This document shows positions 58,582 to 64,000 of a DNA stretch of 64,000 nucleotides, in pieces. Origin of the DNA: Caballeronia sp. dw_276 (GTDB lineage Bacteria > Pseudomonadota > Gammaproteobacteria > Burkholderiales > Burkholderiaceae); contig NZ_JAAVUV010000009.1 of NCBI RefSeq assembly GCF_018449635.1, positions 223,545 through 287,544 of the forward strand. Reading direction: 5' to 3'. Numbering within the stretch: the stretch's first letter is position 1; every line of letters starts with the position of its first letter. Position numbers and translations under genes: made by a program. The notes beneath the pieces are model-generated. The model made no database searches. It was not told the origin of the DNA and saw nothing but the letters and a program-made list of their open reading frames with translations.

Positions 58582-60255
58582 TCAGGCGTTGCCGTCGCGC
58601 AACTCCCGGCGCAGAATCTTGCCGACATTGCTCTTCGGCAACTCGGTCCGGAATTCGATCACACGTGGCCGCTTGTAGCCGGTCAGCCGCTCCTTGCAAT
58701 AGGCGATGACATCGGCTTCGGTCAGATGCGGGTCCCGACGCACCACGAACAATTTCACCGCCTCGCCTGATGCCGCGTCCTTTACGCCAACCGCGGCCAC
58801 CTCGAACACACCAGGAAGCTTGGCCACCACGTCCTCGATCTCGTTCGGGTACACGTTGAAGCCCGACACCAGGATCATGTCCTTCTTACGGTCGACGATC
58901 TTCACGTAGCCGCGTTCGTCCATCACGCCGACATCGCCGGATTTGAAGAAGCCGTCGGGCGTCATCACCTTCGCGGTTTCATCGGGACGATTCCAGTAAC
59001 CCGCCATCACCTGCGGTCCGCGGATGCAAACTTCGCCTGGTTGGCCGAGCGGCACTTCGTTGTCGTCGTCGTCGCGAATCGAAATTTCCGTCGATGGAAA
59101 CGGCAAACCAATTGTCCCGGTGTATTCCGTTGCGGTCACCGGATTGCACGTTACGCACGGCGATGTTTCGGACAATCCATACCCTTCGATAATCGGCGAG
59201 CCCGTGATCTCGAACCAGCGTTTTGCCACGGCTTCCTGCACCGCCATGCCACCGCCATTCGCCGCGATCAATTTGGAGAAATCGAGCTTCGCGAATTCCG
59301 GGTTGTTCAGCAACGCGTTGTACAGCGTGTTCACAGCGGGGAACGTATTGATCGGAAAGCCTTTCAGCTCCTTGATCGTACCGGCGATATCGCGCGGATT
59401 CGGAATCAGGATGCCCATGCCGCCCGTTCGGATGGTCAGGAACCCGCAAACCGTCAGCGCGAAGATGTGATAAAGCGGCAACGCCACGACGGTGATGAAC
59501 TGGTCGATATCCGGCCGGTTCCTGCGTCCGGGTTCGAGCCACACTTCCGACTGCAGCACGTTCGCGATCAAATTCCGGTGCAGCAACATCGCACCTTTCG
59601 CTACGCCGGTCGTGCCGCCGGTGTACTGCAGGAAAGCGATATCGTTCGGTCCCTGGCTGACGGACTTGAGCGATTCGCTCGCGCCTTGCCGAAGCGCGGT
59701 GTTGAACCCGACATGACCCGGAAGATTCCACGCGGGCACGAGTTTCTTCACGTGGCGCACGACGAAATTGACGATCATGCCCTTCACGCCCATCAGGTCG
59801 CCCATCGTGGCGACTACAACGTGTTCGATCGCGGTGTTCTTCACGACCGACTGCACGGTATGCGCGAAGTTTTCGAGCACGACAATGGCTTGTGCGCCGG
59901 AATCTCGCAACTGGTGTTCGAGTTCACGCGGCGTGTAAAGCGGGTTCACGTTCACCACGACATACCCGGCCCGCAAGATCGCGGCGATCGCGACAGGATA
60001 TTGCAGCACGTTGGGCATCATGATCGCGATGCGCGCGCCCGGCTTCAGACCACGGGCCTGGAACCAGGCAGCGAGGCGGGTCGAAAGAGTGTCGAGTTCG
60101 CCGTACGTGATGGCTTTGCCCATGCAGACAAACGCGCGCTTGCTGCGATTTTCGCGAAAGCTCTCCAGCAGCAGATCGGACAGCGAGTTGTAGCGGGTTG
60201 GATCGATTTCCTCGGGCACGCCTGCCGGATAGGACTTCAGCCAGATTTTTTCCAT
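58582..60255 (-). CDS. fadD: Long-chain fatty-acid--CoA ligase
   Basis: Activates fatty acids to acyl-CoA for beta-oxidation or lipid synthesis, membrane-associated. It has 557 residues from the ATG at 60255 (MEKIWLKSYPAGVPEEID). AMP-binding motif YTGGTTGVAKGAM is near residues 210-222, GYGLSETSP near 350, the SGDVGVMDERGYVKIVDRKKD block near 430-450, and the catalytic Lys in the C-terminal KSNVGKILRRE. These are typical FadD features. It lies convergent to the porin gene, and a 158-nt gap separates it from the oxidoreductase upstream. Confidence 0.94.
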   Translation of the reverse strand: MEKIWLKSYPAGVPEEIDPTRYNSLSDLLLESFRENRSKRAFVCMGKAITYGELDTLSTRLAAWFQARGLKPGARIAIMMPNVLQYPVAIAAILRAGYVVVNVNPLYTPRELEHQLRDSGAQAIVVLENFAHTVQSVVKNTAIEHVVVATMGDLMGVKGMIVNFVVRHVKKLVPAWNLPGHVGFNTALRQGASESLKSVSQGPNDIAFLQYTGGTTGVAKGAMLLHRNLIANVLQSEVWLEPGRRNRPDIDQFITVVALPLYHIFALTVCGFLTIRTGGMGILIPNPRDIAGTIKELKGFPINTFPAVNTLYNALLNNPEFAKLDFSKLIAANGGGMAVQEAVAKRWFEITGSPIIEGYGLSETSPCVTCNPVTATEYTGTIGLPFPSTEISIRDDDDNEVPLGQPGEVCIRGPQVMAGYWNRPDETAKVMTPDGFFKSGDVGVMDERGYVKIVDRKKDMILVSGFNVYPNEIEDVVAKLPGVFEVAAVGVKDAASGEAVKLFVVRRDPHLTEADVIAYCKERLTGYKRPRVIEFRTELPKSNVGKILRRELRDGNA

Positions 60256-60413
60256 ACGGCGTCTCCTTTGTATGATTTTAGAATGGTCGTGCGAAAATTT
60301 GTCTCTTGCGCATCGTAGCGGCTGGAGCACTTTCCGACAACCGGGTTAGACGCCAGCTTCCAAACCGGGCCGGCACGCGCCATCCCCTTTCTCCACCTGG
60401 CTTTTCTGCTGAT

Positions 60414-62495
60414 TCAGTAAGCTGCCTCGACCTCCACAAGACAGTCATAAAATGTCGCAGAACCGCCGAGATCGGTCAGCGCCTGACTCGTAACCTGATT
60501 CGCATTGCAGCCGTCCGGCGCGAGCTTCTTCCACCAGATCGACAATCCCACCACCACGCCTTCGCGCGCCCGATCCGTAATGCGAACCCGGGCTTGCATC
60601 GATCCGCGATCGTTGAAGATGCGCACCATTTCGCCATCGGCGATCTGGCGGGCGTGGGCATCGACCGGATGGATGTCGAGATGCGGCTCACCTTCGGTTG
60701 AACGAAGGCTATCGACGTTGACGAAGCTGCTATTGAGGAAGTTCCGGGCAGGCGGCGAGATCATTGCGAGCGGATAACGCGCGGCCAGTGCCGGTGCGTA
60801 TGCTGCCGATTCATACGGCGGCAGATAGTCGGGCACCGGTTCGAGCCCGGCGCGCTCAAGACGCTCGCTGAAAAACTCGCATTTCCCCGATGGCGTGCGG
60901 AATCCGCCCTCCGCAAATGGCGCGTCCGGAAGCTTGAGCTGTGCCCATCCGCTTGACTTCAGCGTTTCCCAAGTCACGCCTGCAAGCGCGGAATCGTTCC
61001 ATCTGAATGCCTTCGATGCCACCTCGTCATCGCTTTCGAACAATTCGGGATGCGTCAGCCCCATCGCTTTCGCCAGGCCGCGGAAAATCTCCGTGTTCGC
61101 GCGCGACTCGCCCACCGGCGCGATCGCCGGCAAGTTCGCCATCACATGCGTGTGGCCGTAGGATTTGTGGGCATCGAGATGCTCGAGTTGCGTGGTCGCC
61201 GGGAAAATCAGGTCCGCGTAATCGGCGGTATCGGTCTGGAAATGCTCGAGCACGATTGTGAAAAGATCTTCGCGCGCGAAACCCGCCGCGACTTTCACCG
61301 AATCCGGCGCGACGGCGACCGGGTTCGAGTTGTAGACAATCATCGCTTCGATCTTCGGACCGAACGTGGCATCGCCGGAATGCAGAAGTGCGTCGCCGAT
61401 GGCGTTCATATTCACGATTCGCGGCAATTTCGATGGCCAACCCGGTAGCAAGTCGGGGCGTTCGAGCGCATTGACGTCCACAGGCGCCCAATTCGACGAT
61501 GAAAGCAGCAAACCGCCCGACCGCTCGCGCCATGCACCGGTCAGCGATGGCAAGCAAGCGATCGCGCGAACCGCATTGCCGCCGCCGCGCACGCGCTGCA
61601 TGCCGTAGTTGAGACGGATGGATGCTTTCTTTGTTGCGCCGAACGCGCGCGCGAGATCGATGACGACTTGCGCTTCAATCCCGCAAATCTCCGCGACGCG
61701 TGACGGAGGATAGTCGTGCGCCCGATCCTTCAATTGATCGAAACCCAAGGTATGCGCAGCGATATATTCCAGATCGAGCAATCCATCGCCGATCAGCACG
61801 TTGATCATGCCAAGTGCGAGCGCGCCGTCCGTCCCTGGTTTCAGCGCGATGTGCTGATGGCACTTTTCCGCTGTGAGTGATCGATACGGATCGATTGCAA
61901 TCAGCCGAGCTCCGCGCCGCTTGGCCTCCTGCGCACGGGTCCAGAAATGCAGATTCGATGCGATCGGATTCGATCCCCAAATCAGGATCAACTCGCTCTC
62001 CTCGAAATACTCGGTATGCATGCCGAGACTTCCGCCGTACGTGTAGCGCAAACCCGCGGCGCCAGCTGCCGCACAAATCGTTCGATCCAGCCGGGACGCA
62101 CCCAATACATTGAAAAAACGCGCCGCGATGCTTTCGCCTTGCACGAGGCCCATCGTGCCCGCATAGCTGTACGGCATGATCGCTTCGGGTGAACGGGCGG
62201 CAATCTCGCCGAGCCTATCAGCGGCAAGTTTCAGCGCTTCGTCCCAGCCGATCGCTTCGAAACGACCTTCCCCTTTACGGCCAACGCGGCGCATCGGCGT
62301 AAGCAGCCGATCCTTGTGATGCGTGCGCTCCGCGTACCGCGTCACCTTCGTGCAAAGCACGCCTTGGGTTGGCGGATGATCCGGGTCGCCAGAAATCTTT
62401 ATCGCGCGGCCGTCCTTTACCGTGACGCGCATTGCGCATGTGTCAGGGCAGTCGTGCGGGCATACGGCACGGACGAATTCGGCGGGAGCGTTCAT
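60414..62495 (-). CDS. Molybdopterin oxidoreductase family protein
   Basis: Bis-MGD molybdenum enzyme related to formate dehydrogenase/BisC-type oxidoreductases, 693 residues, without a Tat signal, so cytoplasmic. A [4Fe-4S] site is formed by C12, C16, C20 and C48 (CPHDCPDTC, then GVLC). By alignment of TICAAAGAAGL with the selenocysteine/cysteine region of formate dehydrogenases, Cys141 is the likely Mo ligand. The molydopterin-binding C-terminal domain ends normally. No electron-transfer subunit or chaperone gene is adjacent. The substrate is unknown. Confidence 0.88.
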   Translation of the reverse strand: MNAPAEFVRAVCPHDCPDTCAMRVTVKDGRAIKISGDPDHPPTQGVLCTKVTRYAERTHHKDRLLTPMRRVGRKGEGRFEAIGWDEALKLAADRLGEIAARSPEAIMPYSYAGTMGLVQGESIAARFFNVLGASRLDRTICAAAGAAGLRYTYGGSLGMHTEYFEESELILIWGSNPIASNLHFWTRAQEAKRRGARLIAIDPYRSLTAEKCHQHIALKPGTDGALALGMINVLIGDGLLDLEYIAAHTLGFDQLKDRAHDYPPSRVAEICGIEAQVVIDLARAFGATKKASIRLNYGMQRVRGGGNAVRAIACLPSLTGAWRERSGGLLLSSSNWAPVDVNALERPDLLPGWPSKLPRIVNMNAIGDALLHSGDATFGPKIEAMIVYNSNPVAVAPDSVKVAAGFAREDLFTIVLEHFQTDTADYADLIFPATTQLEHLDAHKSYGHTHVMANLPAIAPVGESRANTEIFRGLAKAMGLTHPELFESDDEVASKAFRWNDSALAGVTWETLKSSGWAQLKLPDAPFAEGGFRTPSGKCEFFSERLERAGLEPVPDYLPPYESAAYAPALAARYPLAMISPPARNFLNSSFVNVDSLRSTEGEPHLDIHPVDAHARQIADGEMVRIFNDRGSMQARVRITDRAREGVVVGLSIWWKKLAPDGCNANQVTSQALTDLGGSATFYDCLVEVEAAY

Positions 62496-62662
62496 GGGAG
62501 ATCCGGTGGAGACTGGCGAAATCCGCCATAAGAGACAATTTTATTACGGTTGGCCGAAGCTCACGGTCCCGAACATCGATAAATAATCGCGGGCGTAGAA
62601 TGGAACAACTAACGCGGATCACAGCGCGTGCAACGTTAATTGTTCAGACAGGGGCTTGTTTC

Positions 62663-63856
62663 ATGAATCTGATTCCAGAAATCGAAGCATCACACGAAGA
62701 AATCAAAGCTTTGCGACGAACGATCCACGCAAATCCGGAACTCCGTTACGAAGAAGTCGGCACCGCGAAACTCGTCGCTGAAAACCTCGAACGATGGGGA
62801 CTGGAGGTACATCGGGGAATGGGAAAGACCGGCGTCGTCGGCGTATTGAAGCGCGGGTCCAGTTCCCGAAGCATCGGCCTGCGTGCCGACATGGATGCCT
62901 TGCCAATCACGGAGCTGAACACCTTCGGTCACAAATCGCAGAACGTTGGACGCATGCACGCCTGCGGTCACGATGGCCATACGGCCATGCTGCTGGGCGC
63001 GGCCAAACATCTGGCTGAGCATGGCAAATTCGATGGCACCATCGTTTTCATTTTCCAGCCTGCCGAAGAAGGCGGCGCCGGGGCGAAAGCGATGATCAAG
63101 GACGGCCTGTTCGAACAGTTTCCCGTAGATGCCGTGTTCGGCGTTCACAACTGGCCGGGGATGAAAGCAGGTACGTTTGGCGTGACAGAAGGTCCGCTGA
63201 TGGCGTCTAGCAATGAGTTTCGCATCACCGTAAAGGGGATCGGGTCGCATGCAGCGTTACCGCATAACGGCCACGACCCGATTTTCGCCGCGATGCAAAT
63301 TGCCAACGGACTGCAGGGAATTATCACGCGGAGCAAAAAGCCTATCGATACAGCCGTCTTGTCGATCACGCAGATTCACGCGGGTGACGCAGTCAACGTC
63401 GTACCCGACGATGCGTGGCTCGGCGGCACGGTAAGAACATTTACCGTCGAGACGCTCGATTTGATCGAACGACGTATGAAGACGATCGTTGAATCCACGG
63501 CAGCGGCGTATGAATGTGAAGGCGTATTGGAGTTTTACCGAAACTATCCGCCTACGATCAATGATCCTGAGCAAGCGAGATTTGCCGTATCGGTGATGGA
63601 AGAAGTTGTGGGTGCGCAAAACGTGAATGCATCGGTGGAACCCACCATGGGCGCCGAAGATTTCTCGTTCATGCTGCTCGCAAAACCTGGCTGCTACGCG
63701 TTTTTGGGCAATGGCGAAGGCGAGCACCGCGAGTCGGGACACGGGGTGGGTCCGTGCATGCTTCACAACGCAAGCTACGATTTCAACGATGACTTGTTAT
63801 CCGTCGGTTCGACCTACTTCGTGAAGCTAGCGGATAGATTTTTGGCGGCTCGTTAA
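62663..63856 (+). CDS. M20 family amidohydrolase/metallopeptidase
   Basis: Zinc- or manganese-dependent amidohydrolase of the aminoacylase/hippurate hydrolase group, 397 residues from the ATG at 62663 (MNLIPEIEAS). Metal and catalytic residues: C101/H103 in HACGHDGH, E135/E136 in FQPAEEGG, His162 in VFGVHNWPG, and a late His in MLHNASYDFND. GLRADMDALPI is the usual lead-in. Likely substrates are N-acyl amino acids or small amides; the exact one cannot be given. It is divergent from the oxidoreductase and ends with a terminator. Confidence 0.92.
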   Translation: MNLIPEIEASHEEIKALRRTIHANPELRYEEVGTAKLVAENLERWGLEVHRGMGKTGVVGVLKRGSSSRSIGLRADMDALPITELNTFGHKSQNVGRMHACGHDGHTAMLLGAAKHLAEHGKFDGTIVFIFQPAEEGGAGAKAMIKDGLFEQFPVDAVFGVHNWPGMKAGTFGVTEGPLMASSNEFRITVKGIGSHAALPHNGHDPIFAAMQIANGLQGIITRSKKPIDTAVLSITQIHAGDAVNVVPDDAWLGGTVRTFTVETLDLIERRMKTIVESTAAAYECEGVLEFYRNYPPTINDPEQARFAVSVMEEVVGAQNVNASVEPTMGAEDFSFMLLAKPGCYAFLGNGEGEHRESGHGVGPCMLHNASYDFNDDLLSVGSTYFVKLADRFLAAR

Positions 63857-63956
63857 TCACCTGGCTTTAAACCGATGGAGGGTTGCGGTGTTTATACCGC
63901 AACCCGTATGACGAGATAGTTGGCAAAGCTCTTTGATAATCTGAGCCCGTAAACGC

Positions 63957-63985
63957 AAAAACCCCACTTTTGGGGTGGGGTTTTT
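63957..63985 (+). terminator. Terminator after the M20 amidohydrolase gene
   Basis: AACCCCAC (63960-63967), a 7-nt loop and GTGGGGTT (63975-63982), continuing in a T tract. The A residues on its left may make it bidirectional. Confidence 0.85.
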
Positions 63986-64000
63986 GCGACTGCGATGCAA

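Overview
The window looks like a housekeeping stretch of the main chromosome of a Burkholderia sensu lato species (Burkholderiaceae; Paraburkholderia or Caballeronia would fit). I base this on the high G+C, the complete betaproteobacterial dcw cell-wall/division cluster followed by a peroxiredoxin gene and lpxC, the pilB-pilC-pilD-coaE-zapD-yacG order, the rplU-rpmA-obgE-proB order and a Burkholderia-type porin. The genus is inferred, not proven. I see no insertion sequence, prophage, CRISPR array or rRNA operon. One tRNA gene (Pro, anticodon CGG) is present.

Layout. 1-7600: 3'-truncated proS, rppH, a CNP1-like lipoprotein, proB, obgE, rpmA, rplU, divergent ispB and tRNA-Pro. 7600-13400: a DoxX-like membrane protein, a YgjP-like metallopeptidase, a DHA2 efflux pump divergent from a MarR regulator, a cardiolipin synthase-like enzyme and a CaiB-type CoA-transferase. 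13490-18072: an ECF sigma factor island. On the plus strand a secreted COG4315 protein, the sigma factor, its anti-sigma factor and a secreted PEBP protein follow each other; on the minus strand a cytochrome b561 and a processive family 2 glycosyltransferase converge on them. 18150-23282: a LysR regulator divergent from an MFS importer, an alpha/beta hydrolase and a tannase/feruloyl esterase-family lipoprotein. 23400-30500: a CNNM/CorC protein, the type IV pilus assembly genes pilB-pilC-pilD, coaE, zapD, yacG and a MutT-like hydrolase. 30500-36400: a DUF815 ATPase, argJ, secA and a DUF721 gene. 36400-55900 (all minus): lpxC, a peroxiredoxin, then the dcw cluster, transcribed mraZ-rsmH-ftsL-ftsI-murE-murF-mraY-murD-ftsW-murG-murC-ddl-ftsQ-ftsA-ftsZ. 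56300-64000: coq7, a porin, a long-chain acyl-CoA ligase, an orphan molybdopterin oxidoreductase and an M20 amidohydrolase.

How the genes work together. The dcw genes make UDP-MurNAc-pentapeptide and lipid II, flip and polymerise it at the septum and build the Z ring; eight junctions have 4-nt start/stop overlaps. A row of four pentamers on a 10-bp pitch upstream of mraZ is a convincing MraZ-box array. ObgE, L21 and L27 are ribosome genes behind a near-consensus sigma70 promoter.

The most interesting observation concerns the ECF island. The two outer edges of the two convergent operons carry nearly identical, inward-pointing elements, GGAATAW-N15-CGTTTRA. This suggests that one sigma factor drives both operons as a closed envelope-stress module. 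Its job and inducing signal are unknown.
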